Assembly: GCA_021828225.1 (NCBI GenBank)
Contig: JAKASH010000296.1
Location: 1 to 5,170 of the forward strand
DNA: 5,170 nucleotides
Direction of reading: 5' to 3'
Source: Acidobacteriota bacterium
Lineage (GTDB): Bacteria; Acidobacteriota; Terriglobia; UBA7540
This document shows, in pieces, positions 1 through 5,170 of the stretch. Position 1 is the stretch's first letter, and each line of letters starts with the position of its first letter. The position numbers and the translations under genes are program-made. Under the pieces are notes generated by a model. It searched no databases. It was given only the letters and a program-made list of their open reading frames with translations, and was not told where the DNA came from.

Positions 1-387
1 GCGCCCGGCGCCAATCAGGCCCACTTTGCAGGCATCGGGGCGCGCCAGGTACCGGGTTGCCACGCCGCTTGCAGCTCCGGTTCGGATGCGGCCCAGGTGG
101 TCTGCTTCCATCACCGCCTGCAAGTCACCTGATTCGGCATCGAAAAGAAGGACCAGAAAGCGTGCGCCGCCCGATGCGACCGTATAGATCTTCATCCCCA
201 CCAGATGCTCGTCTGCCAGAGCGGCGGCCATGTAGTGGAGCGAAAACCCAGGCAGGAAAATTCTCTCACGCGACCGATTGACGGTTGTGCCGCCATGCTG
301 AGCCACAAAGCTGGCCTCGACGCATTCAATCGCCTGCTTCATCGGAAACAGTTCCCGAACATCTTTTTCAGACAGGAAAAGAGCCAT
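1..387 (-). CDS. ornithine cyclodeaminase / mu-crystallin family protein (N-terminal part, runs off left edge)
   Basis: The 129 residues visible are the N-terminal third of an NAD(P)-dependent enzyme of the ornithine cyclodeaminase/mu-crystallin family. Known members include ornithine and lysine cyclodeaminases, some alanine dehydrogenases, pyrroline-2-carboxylate reductases and SbnB. Family landmarks are present: an N-terminal segment with an Arg near residue 42, the substrate-binding Lys in GMKIYTV (K66), the signature RTGAASGVAT (R102), and the start of the Rossmann nucleotide-binding loop, VGLIGAG (122-128), just before the edge. The ATG start is secure because AGGAGGA (391-397) lies just upstream. 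The start is 15 bases after the stop of the creatininase-family gene, so it is the last visible gene of the operon. The exact substrate cannot be assigned without the C-terminal part. It is too short and open-ended to be found by a stop-to-stop ORF search. Family assignment is confident; specific activity is unknown. Confidence 0.88.
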   Translation of the reverse strand, partial: MALFLSEKDVRELFPMKQAIECVEASFVAQHGGTTVNRSRERIFLPGFSLHYMAAALADEHLVGMKIYTVASGGARFLVLLFDAESGDLQAVMEADHLGRIRTGAASGVATRYLARPDACKVGLIGAGR

Positions 388-402
388 CCGTCCTCCTGAT
401 TT

Positions 403-1380
403 TCAGTAGAGCCAGTGTATGATTGCCCAGCCGGCCAGACCGATTGCTGCAACAGCGGCGGCATATGGAAAAGCCGTGCGCAACAAGGGAATCTTGTACA
501 GAAAAGAAGTCTGCCGCCACTTCTTGTTTTGTACATCCAGGACCGGGCGGACCAGTTCCCATACCAATTCAAGGAACAGCCGCCGTGCTGCCTCGCCCAG
601 TTCTGCCTGGGCGGCCGAGGGCGTGCCAATATAACCCATCCGGTTTCCCAGTTGCAAAGGGTAGTTCTTGTGCAGCACGTCAACCAGGCCGAATCTTGCG
701 GCCGGCAAATTCGCATAGACCGGATTCACCAGCTCCGGCCGCAGGAGAAGAATCAGCGAAGTTTCCCACATCCCGGCATGAGTATCTCCGGGGAGCGCTT
801 CTCGCTCAGCCTCCGTAAACGGGCGTCCCAGGATGGCTTGCAGGCGATCGGTGTACCGGCCGCGCATGAATTTCCAGAGCACGAGTCCGCTGACCGAGAA
901 CATGCGAACCCTGTAGCGCCTTGAGACCGCGGCCGCAGCTTCTTCAAGAGCCACAATGTGGCGCGGCCCTCCGTGGCCATTCAACACCACCAGATAGCGG
1001 AAACCGTGGCGGGCCAGCGCCGCGCCGTAATCAAGCGTTACGTTGCGGACCGTGCGCGCCCGCACCAGGAGTGTCCCGGCGCGGTCAAACGCCGAGGCTC
1101 CAATGGGAAGGCTCGGGCCGATCAGAACCGTCCAGCCGGGCTTTTCTTCGAGGATGCGCACTGCGAGTTTCGTGCAGACGGAATCCGCCGTGAAAAGGTC
1201 GGTCCCGATGGGGAGATGCGGTCCGTGTTCCTCAAGCGGACTGACGGTGAAGAGGACAACCGCGCGAGTGTGGTCAAGCGCCTCAAGCTGAGTGAAGCTG
1301 AGTTCCTCGAGGCGAAAAACGCCACCATTCTGCGGCTGGGCGCCCGGCGGTTTATCAATGGGGAGAGGAGCTTCCGACAT
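403..1380 (-). CDS. creatininase family amidohydrolase with C-terminal membrane anchor
   Basis: This 325-residue protein belongs to the creatininase family: metal-dependent amidohydrolases such as creatininase, formamidopyrimidine deformylases and the mycofactocin peptidase MftE. The first metal motif is PLEEHGPHLPIGTD, with E50, H52 and D61 at the E-x-H-x8-D spacing of creatininase. The second is NGHGG (H136), and the third is DTHAGMWETS (H201, E206), matching the family HAGxxETS box. These predict a competent binuclear metal site. The Asn that usually follows NGHGG is Pro139. The catalytic domain ends near residue 285. A basic linker (NKKWRQ, KIPLLR) and a hydrophobic stretch at about 304-325 follow, ending at the C-terminus, so the enzyme looks tail-anchored with a cytoplasmic active site. 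The ATG is 13 bases after the upstream stop; an AGAGG overlaps that stop codon, suggesting translational coupling. Substrate unknown: a cyclic amide, formamide or peptide amide are all possible. Confidence 0.9.
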   Translation of the reverse strand: MSEAPLPIDKPPGAQPQNGGVFRLEELSFTQLEALDHTRAVVLFTVSPLEEHGPHLPIGTDLFTADSVCTKLAVRILEEKPGWTVLIGPSLPIGASAFDRAGTLLVRARTVRNVTLDYGAALARHGFRYLVVLNGHGGPRHIVALEEAAAAVSRRYRVRMFSVSGLVLWKFMRGRYTDRLQAILGRPFTEAEREALPGDTHAGMWETSLILLLRPELVNPVYANLPAARFGLVDVLHKNYPLQLGNRMGYIGTPSAAQAELGEAARRLFLELVWELVRPVLDVQNKKWRQTSFLYKIPLLRTAFPYAAAVAAIGLAGWAIIHWLY

Positions 1381-1393
1381 TCTCCGCAGGCCT

Positions 1394-2794
1394 CTATTCA
1401 GCAGGGTTGGGCGAACGTTCGTAGGGCACGCCGGGAGCTTGCGGGGAACGTTCGATCTCCCGGTCGAAGCTTTCGAGTATTTCTTTCCGCCTCTGCAGCA
1501 GGCGACTGGTCCTGGCGGGAAGCAGCGCCTTCAGCAGCAACACGTGAGTGCGATGGATCAGAAGCCAGCGGTACCGCCAGAGATAAGCGCCTGAAACAGG
1601 CAGGGTCAAGGCGTAATAGCCTGCCATTGCTCTGCCCCACCACTGGTGAACCAGAAAGATCTGAGCGGTGTAAAAACTCAGAATAATGAAGATACGCAGC
1701 AGCCACTCGACTTTGGGGTCCCTTTTCGGGGACTGTTTGAGCAGGCCGCTGATCGAGAGGACGATCCCCGCCGGTATATGATTCACCAGGCCATAAAGGG
1801 CCACGGGAAATCCGAGCACGGTCTCAGCCCACGCCGCCGCCGTCTGGAGGCCGGACGTTAGCCAGGAACCAGAGGCCTCAACGATAAATTGTCCCATTGA
1901 GTGTTGCCGCCGCGCCTCGCGGTAATGGTTCATCGCTTCACGCAGTTCGACCAGGCGCGCGGGATCCGTGCGATTCTGCTCATCAATCCACGTCCTGACA
2001 AAGCTGCTGAGTTGGAATTCCTCCACCCGCTGCTTCCAGTCCGGACGCCGGGCCCATTGCTGCTCGAGATGTTCCCGCGACAAGCCTTCCAGTTCCCGGG
2101 CGAAACGCTCCGCCTCCGGCCCTGGAAGGGCAAAGACGTTTGCTCCGGTTGCGCGCTGAACCATTTCCGCCAGGCGCCGCGGAGCTTCCGCAACGTCCTC
2201 GCCGATCCTGGGCAGAAATGGCTGGACCTCAATGGGGCCGTCAACATAAATCAGCGGTTCTGAGGCGCGGCGTTTGCTCCTGAGGAACCAATGGACCGGG
2301 TACAGGGCGGGCTGCATCTGACCCTGCCCCGGCAGGATGGCTTCCAAAGCAAGCCGGGCGGCGAAGTCAGCAACGGGCGTTCGCCGGCCGTTATTTTGTG
2401 CAGGTAGCCCGGCAAATAGCGCGAGGACTTCCTGATTTGCCAAAACGTCCAGGCAGGGATCGAGCAGAGAGTCCTGTTCCTCCGCAAGGGAATCGTAGAT
2501 TTGTATTCCCAACGCCCGGACTGCCAGCTTCCCGAAGATGCCGCGCATCGCCGTGGAGGGAAGCAGGCAGTGGACCTGCCGCTCAAGGGCCGCAATAAGA
2601 AGAAGTGCGGCCGACAGGCTCTGCGGGTGAGTGACGAGAAGGATGGCCGGGCCGCCCTGCTCGATCTTTTCCCGGTTGAGCAGCCGCAGCCTGGGAAAGA
2701 TGAGCCTGACTCCCAACCAAAGGATCCTCCTGATCCCACGATAGAGGGCGGGAATGCCATGAGGCCTGACTGGAAGCGGGTTTTGCGTGTTCAA
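1394..2794 (-). CDS. PlsC-like glycerolipid acyltransferase-fold membrane protein, catalytic motifs degenerate
   Basis: The 466-residue protein resembles the bacterial/yeast Gpt2-like branch of the PlsC (glycerol-3-phosphate/DHAP/lysophosphatidate) acyltransferases. The pattern is a hydrophobic N-terminus, ILLVTHPQSLSAALLL (51-66), VHCLLPSTAMRG (74-85), RALGIQIYDS (93-102), VLALFAGLP (123-131) with AARLALEA (145-152), and a C-terminal half with hydrophobic segments near 326-350, 364-385 and 388-408. The catalytic Asp of the HxxxxD-type box is missing: H56 is kept, but S61 and A62 stand where the Asp would be. The usual FPEG box reads FAGL. It is therefore probably catalytically inactive, or uses different chemistry. 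The reading frame is intact and full length, so it does not look like a decaying gene. The start is TTG: an in-frame stop lies 39 bases upstream, no ATG/GTG intervenes, and AGAGG (2802-2806) sits 7 bases before the TTG. It lies 52 bases after the SH3 gene and 13 before the creatininase-family gene. Confidence 0.8.
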   Translation of the reverse strand: MNTQNPLPVRPHGIPALYRGIRRILWLGVRLIFPRLRLLNREKIEQGGPAILLVTHPQSLSAALLLIAALERQVHCLLPSTAMRGIFGKLAVRALGIQIYDSLAEEQDSLLDPCLDVLANQEVLALFAGLPAQNNGRRTPVADFAARLALEAILPGQGQMQPALYPVHWFLRSKRRASEPLIYVDGPIEVQPFLPRIGEDVAEAPRRLAEMVQRATGANVFALPGPEAERFARELEGLSREHLEQQWARRPDWKQRVEEFQLSSFVRTWIDEQNRTDPARLVELREAMNHYREARRQHSMGQFIVEASGSWLTSGLQTAAAWAETVLGFPVALYGLVNHIPAGIVLSISGLLKQSPKRDPKVEWLLRIFIILSFYTAQIFLVHQWWGRAMAGYYALTLPVSGAYLWRYRWLLIHRTHVLLLKALLPARTSRLLQRRKEILESFDREIERSPQAPGVPYERSPNPAE

Positions 2795-2846
2795 AGCCTT
2801 TCCTCTTGCCGTAAAGCCAGCCCGGATGATTCATGAACGCTGAGTC

Positions 2847-3815
2847 TTATCTGCGCTGCCTCTGTTGGGGCATTGCTTTGCTTTCCCAGCCATCCACTGT
2901 TCCAATAGGCCGCACGATGGTATTGAACAGCCCATAAACTCTCTGAAACTTGTTTCCGTTATCACCCAGAAGCCGCAGGCGAAAATAGGGAACGTTATCG
3001 ATGGTTTCGGTCCGTATCGGGAAAACCCCCTTCAATCCGCCTTGCACAAATGAGGTGACGTAACGATGCCTCTTCACCCACCAGGTGAAGACTCGGATAT
3101 GAGTAAAATCGAATTCGAGGGTTCCCTCCCGGTCGGCGACCAGATACTGAGGCACGTTGGCGTCACCGTCCCGGACCGTGTTCAGAACGAACCATGCGAC
3201 AACATTGTCATTAGCGGCGTACTGAGAAATCGCCTGGGGAATATCGAGCGTGATCATGCGGCCCAGCACCCAGCCGGCCCGCGAATCGGAACGAACCAGA
3301 TACCAGACGTCGGAGATGGTAGGGGCGGAAGCGGCGGGGCTCACTCCGTTGCCGGCCGGCTTTCTTGCCACCACGCGGCGGTTAAAAATGTCCAGGGTCT
3401 GGCCTTCCGTGAACAATCCCAGCACCGGTTCGTCACGGCCGGGCGCCACATGAACGTTGGCCGCCAGACCCGCATGTCCCGTCGCCTGCACCTGCATGCC
3501 GGACATCTGATGAAGGAGTTCCTGTCCAGCCTCGAATATCTTGGAGGGAATCAGCTCCGTGGTGCTGACCCAGCCTTCGGTACCCCCGCTGAGACGGACT
3601 TTTGCCCAGTCGCCGCCAGTTCTCAAAATCTCAACGCGATCACCATACTTCAGGATCGCCACCGTTTCGTGTACCACCGCCGGGGTATTCAGCACATCGA
3701 GCGAGGGCGATATCACGTACTCCACCGCCAAGGGAGCTGCCGGCGTTGAAGTGTGGAAAAAGAGATAATAAGCGCCAACGCCTGCCAGAACAAGCAACGT
3801 AATGATGACAACCAA
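2847..3815 (-). CDS. membrane-anchored bacterial SH3-domain protein
   Basis: Residues (from the TTG) 1-20 form a hydrophobic anchor or uncleaved signal; no lipobox Cys is visible. A typical bacterial SH3 domain follows (about 33-90; VLNTPAVVHETVAILKYGDR, then GGDWAKV and GWVSTTEL). A second, divergent SH3-like unit (about 110-190) has a Pro/Ala-rich insertion near 150-166 before its closing GWVLGRM. The C-terminal domain (about 200-303) is rich in beta-prone and aromatic residues (VFTWWVKRHRYVTSF); I do not recognise it. Domains of this kind usually sit outside the membrane and bind wall or other ligands. The start is uncertain. The TTG used here is the only conventional codon, but it lies 17 bases from the GGAGG, and the protein would lack N-terminal positive charge. 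An in-frame ATT at 3825-3827, 5 bases after GGAGG, would give MKTRLVVIITLL (326 residues), a better anchor. First gene of the minus-strand operon; stop TAA. Confidence 0.85.
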   Translation of the reverse strand: MVVIITLLVLAGVGAYYLFFHTSTPAAPLAVEYVISPSLDVLNTPAVVHETVAILKYGDRVEILRTGGDWAKVRLSGGTEGWVSTTELIPSKIFEAGQELLHQMSGMQVQATGHAGLAANVHVAPGRDEPVLGLFTEGQTLDIFNRRVVARKPAGNGVSPAASAPTISDVWYLVRSDSRAGWVLGRMITLDIPQAISQYAANDNVVAWFVLNTVRDGDANVPQYLVADREGTLEFDFTHIRVFTWWVKRHRYVTSFVQGGLKGVFPIRTETIDNVPYFRLRLLGDNGNKFQRVYGLFNTIVRPIGTVDGWESKAMPQQRQRR

Positions 3816-3831
3816 CCTGGTTTTAATGGAG

Positions 3832-3838
3832 CCCTCCC
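3832..3838 (-). promoter_or_regulatory. strong Shine-Dalgarno pointing to an ATT start
   Basis: On the minus strand GGGAGGG is followed by CTCC and then ATT AAA ACC AGG TTG. The GGAGG core is 5 bases from ATT and 17 from the TTG. An in-frame TAA (3846-3848) lies just upstream, so ATT, or the TTG four codons later, are the only plausible starts. Confidence 0.65.
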
Positions 3839-3971
3839 GAATCGATTAACAAGATCCCTTCCTACGCCACTGCCCCGCCATCCGGGCACAAGCCAAGAAT
3901 CTCACCCTGTAGTGTACAACCGGAGCGGCTTGAACGGAGTTGTTTTCGAACGAGGCGGGAAAACAGGAGCC

Positions 3972-4001
3972 TCGAAATCCCATTAATGCGCCGCGTATAG
4001 T
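3972..4001 (+). promoter_or_regulatory. candidate sigma70-type promoter for the hydrolase gene
   Basis: TCGAAA (3972-3977, 4 of 6 to TTGACA) and TATAGT (3996-4001, 5 of 6 to TATAAT) are separated by 18 bases. Transcription would start near 4008, giving a leader of about 45 bases before the Shine-Dalgarno-linked start. Read by eye only; the organism's promoter consensus is unknown. Confidence 0.4.
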
Positions 4002-4040
4002 CGCAGGCTTTTGAGCTAAGATCGTCTACAGGAACATTTG

Positions 4041-4049
4041 AAGAGGAGG
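4041..4049 (+). promoter_or_regulatory. strong Shine-Dalgarno pointing to an ACG start
   Basis: AAGAGGAGG is followed by CGGCC and then ACG AAG ATC GAA CGT TTG. The GGAGG core is 5 bases from ACG (4055-4057) but 20 bases from the first conventional start, TTG at 4070. There is no ATG or GTG in frame nearby. Confidence 0.65.
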
Positions 4050-4069
4050 CGGCCACGAAGATCGAACGT

Positions 4070-4696
4070 TTGACCATTCCCGGACCTGCAGGAAACCTTG
4101 AAGCGCTGCTCGAGTGGAATCCCGAGTGGAAGCCGCGGCAGCTTGCGATCGTATGCCATCCCCACCCGCTTTATGGCGGCACCATGCACAACAAGGTTGT
4201 CTTTCGGGCCGCCAAAGGGGCAATCCTTGCCAGGGTCCCTGCGTTTCGTTTCAATTTTCGAGGCGTCGGCCGAAGCGAAGGGAAATATGCGGACGGCATC
4301 GGGGAACGCGATGACGCTCGCGCTGCGCTGGACTTCCTCCAGAAGCGATTTCCGCAAATTCCCGTCTCGATGATGGGATTTTCATTTGGGTCCGTTGTTG
4401 CCTTAGCCGTCGGGGCGGCCGATACGCGGGTCAACTCCCTGGTGGGGATCGGCCTGCCGGCCAATTCAGCGGATTTCCGCTTTCTCCAGGAGGTTCGAAA
4501 GCCCAAATTGCTGGTTCAGGGCACTAAGGATCAATTCGGCTCCCGAGAGAAAGTGGAGAAGCTGTTTTCCTCTCTGCAGGATCCGAAGCGATTGCGGTTT
4601 GTGGAGGATGCCGACCACTTTTTGACGGGGAAACTGGCCGAGCTCCAATCAGAGATTCAGGAATTTCTCCGCGGGATCGGGAATCCATTACAATAG
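4070..4696 (+). CDS. alpha/beta hydrolase, COG2945-like (dienelactone hydrolase-related)
   Basis: This is a compact cytoplasmic alpha/beta-hydrolase of 208 residues from the TTG, or 213 if ACG at 4055 is the start; about 200-220 is normal for this family. Landmarks in order are HPHPLYGGTMHNKVV (30-44, the family's oxyanion-side loop), FNFRGVGRSEG (61-71), the nucleophile elbow GFSFGS with Ser105, the acid loop VQGTKDQFG with Asp154, and DADHFLTG with His183. The Ser-Asp-His triad is complete and there is no signal peptide or lid insertion, so it should be an active esterase or related hydrolase; the substrate is unknown. The TTG is the only conventional start, but it is 20 bases from the ribosome-binding site. 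ACG at 4055, 5 bases from GGAGG, would add MKIER before LTIPGPAG, which suits the first beta strand better. The zinc-ribbon gene follows 48 bases downstream and is probably cotranscribed. Confidence 0.9.
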   Translation: MTIPGPAGNLEALLEWNPEWKPRQLAIVCHPHPLYGGTMHNKVVFRAAKGAILARVPAFRFNFRGVGRSEGKYADGIGERDDARAALDFLQKRFPQIPVSMMGFSFGSVVALAVGAADTRVNSLVGIGLPANSADFRFLQEVRKPKLLVQGTKDQFGSREKVEKLFSSLQDPKRLRFVEDADHFLTGKLAELQSEIQEFLRGIGNPLQ

Positions 4697-4744
4697 AGCT
4701 GTGGTGAGCGTCCGTCGCGTGTAAATCAACTGCCGGGGTGAAAA

Positions 4745-4900
4745 ATGGAAGACAAAGAAAACGCTGAGCCCGAATCTCTTTACTGTCCTCTATGCAAGGT
4801 CAAAGTTGATGACCCACTCGTGTGCGGGGATTGCGCTGCAGTGATTTGCCGGCGGTGTGGAACCCCACTTGAAAAAGTCGATGAGCTGGGAGTGGGTTAA
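4745..4900 (+). CDS. small protein with three CxxC pairs (zinc-ribbon-like)
   Basis: This is a 51-residue acidic protein. After about 12 charged residues come CPLC (14-17), CGDC (27-30) and CRRC (35-38), then GTPLEKVDEL. Six cysteines in three knuckles and no histidine suggest one structural zinc (two knuckles) plus an extra pair, or a larger site shared in a dimer. The ATG has GGGGTG (4735-4740) with a 4-base spacer, and the gene ends in TAA. It lies 48 bases downstream of the hydrolase on the same strand, with no terminator between. The regular Cys spacing and good ribosome-binding site make it a real gene despite its size. Function unknown: a protein-protein adaptor or metal-bound regulatory peptide is possible, but that is a guess. 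Confidence 0.82.
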   Translation: MEDKENAEPESLYCPLCKVKVDDPLVCGDCAAVICRRCGTPLEKVDELGVG

Positions 4901-4950
4901 GCCCGGGCGTCAAGGTCGGTTTTCCAGCGGCGTTGCCATCTGCGCCGGAG

Positions 4951-4974
4951 GGCGCCGGTGGGGACACCGGCGCC
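4951..4974. repeat. perfect GC-rich inverted repeat (REP-like hairpin)
   Basis: The arms GGCGCCGGTG (4951-4960) and CACCGGCGCC (4965-4974) are perfect 10-bp complements around a GGGA loop. Just before it, CGCCGG occurs again (4943-4948). No T-tract follows on either strand, so it is not an ordinary intrinsic terminator. Its position in a convergent intergenic region and its composition fit a dispersed extragenic palindrome. Only one copy is in this window, so repetitiveness is unproven. Confidence 0.7.
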
Positions 4975-5038
4975 TACAGCCGACCGCGCTACTTTAATTC
5001 AGAAAAGTCTTTAAGCGCACCCGCCGCCGACCTTCTGC

Positions 5039-5071
5039 CGGCCGTCACGAGAGCTTGGCCGTTTCTTTTTT
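5039..5071 (+). terminator. possible intrinsic terminator for the hydrolase/zinc-ribbon transcript
   Basis: CGGCC (5039-5043) and GGCCG (5057-5061) can pair around a 13-base loop, and TTTCTTTTTT (5062-5071) follows at once. The stem is only 5 bp and the loop is large, so strength is doubtful. It lies just before the stop codon of the convergent minus-strand gene, where a plus-strand terminator would be expected. Confidence 0.45.
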
Positions 5072-5074
5072 CCT

Positions 5075-5170
5075 TCAAAACGCCACTAAATCTCTGGCTG
5101 CTTTTACCACATCCGCGGGCTGAGGCAGGGCTGCGTCCTCAAGGATGGGATGATAGGGAACATAGATGTC
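5075..5170 (-). CDS. C-terminal tail of a probable 2-oxoacid dehydrogenase E1 beta subunit (runs off right edge)
   Basis: An open minus-strand frame enters from the right edge and ends in TGA at 5075-5077, giving 31 residues. The tail VPYHPILEDAALPQP followed by ADVVKAARDLVAF has the form of the extreme C-terminus of E1 beta subunits of pyruvate or branched-chain 2-oxoacid dehydrogenases. In those, a PxPY...LED...LPxxxDI/V pattern ends the transketolase C-terminal domain; human PDHB ends in a similar way. If right, the full gene encodes the subunit that, with E1 alpha, decarboxylates a 2-oxoacid using thiamine diphosphate. The fragment is short, so this rests on one motif remembered from the family. 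It converges on the hydrolase/zinc-ribbon pair and is not part of that unit. Confidence 0.6.
   Translation of the reverse strand, partial: DIYVPYHPILEDAALPQPADVVKAARDLVAF

Larger units (their letters stand above)
3828..4054. other. divergent intergenic region
   Basis: About 227 bases lie between the head-to-head SH3 and hydrolase genes, and they must hold both promoters. I see one fair plus-strand sigma70-type promoter (listed separately) and no convincing minus-strand one; TACACT-like sequence (minus strand, around 3912-3917) is the best minus -10 guess, without a good -35. Small symmetric elements are TGTA-GTG-TACA (3908-3918), a TGCCC/GGGCA stem (3871-3875 with 3884-3888) and two GAACG copies 16 bases apart (3932, 3948). 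None is strong enough to call an operator. No small ORF or tRNA is apparent. Confidence 0.6.
4901..5074. other. non-coding stretch between convergent genes
   Basis: This stretch of about 174 bases holds the GC-rich inverted repeat and the possible terminator listed separately. I see no further gene, tRNA or repeat array in it. Confidence 0.6.

Noticed and set aside
958..1686. 242-codon plus-strand open frame opposite the creatininase-family and acyltransferase-like genes
   Set aside because: It spans the boundary of two well-supported minus-strand genes, its translation is Arg/Ser-rich with no recognisable motif, and no ribosome-binding site stands out. It is a high-GC antisense shadow.
2583..2834. 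83-codon minus-strand frame with an ATG just upstream of the acyltransferase-like gene
   Set aside because: It overlaps the N-terminal coding region of that gene in another frame, and its low-complexity sequence has no family features.
3066..3749. 227-codon plus-strand open frame opposite the SH3 gene
   Set aside because: It lies wholly antisense to a gene with clear domains; its His/Arg-rich composition and lack of motifs mark it as a shadow.
3908..3918. TGTA-GTG-TACA as a repressor operator
   Set aside because: The half-sites are only 4 bases and no regulator gene is in the window; such symmetry is common by chance.
3932..3952. GAACG repeats as a LexA-type box
   Set aside because: On the minus strand the GTTC copies are 12 bases apart, not 7 as in the GTTC-N7-GTTC box, and the neighbouring genes are not SOS-like.
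4951..4974. Strong hairpin read as an intrinsic terminator
   Set aside because: Neither strand has a T-run after the stem; the weaker hairpin at 5039-5061 is the one followed by T residues.
1..5170. CRISPR arrays, tRNA or rRNA genes, insertion sequences, defence genes
   Set aside because: I looked for regular direct repeats, cloverleaf-like segments, transposase motifs and known defence domains on both strands and saw none.

Overview
The window looks like chromosomal DNA from a GC-rich bacterium. The gene mix (creatininase family, bacterial SH3 proteins, a small zinc ribbon next to a COG2945-type hydrolase) and the GC-rich hairpin make me think of Acidobacteriota. That taxonomic guess is inference: no rRNA or marker gene is present.

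Layout. The left three quarters is a four-gene minus-strand run, read from right to left. It begins with a membrane-anchored SH3-domain protein (2847-3815, perhaps starting at 3827). Next comes a membrane protein with a PlsC-like acyltransferase fold that has lost its catalytic motifs (1394-2794), then a creatininase-family amidohydrolase with an added C-terminal membrane segment (403-1380). Last is the N-terminal third of an ornithine cyclodeaminase/mu-crystallin family protein, which runs off the left edge (1-387). The gaps are 52, 13 and 15 bases, so this is very probably one operon. Three of the four products carry predicted membrane segments.

A divergent intergenic region (about 3828-4054) separates it from a plus-strand pair: an alpha/beta hydrolase (4070-4696, probably starting at 4055) and a 51-residue protein with three CxxC pairs (4745-4900). 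A non-coding stretch of about 170 bases follows. It holds a perfect 10-bp GC-rich inverted repeat and a possible terminator. At the right edge is the last 31 codons of a minus-strand gene whose tail resembles the beta subunit of 2-oxoacid dehydrogenase E1.

Most notable points. (1) The two genes flanking the divergent promoter region both lack a conventional start codon at the right distance from a strong Shine-Dalgarno sequence. Instead an ATT and an ACG each lie exactly 5 bases after GGAGG. (2) The acyltransferase-like protein appears to be a pseudoenzyme. (3) The creatininase-family enzyme looks tail-anchored. Together, genes 1-4 could form an undescribed membrane-associated system, but its substrate cannot be read from the sequence.
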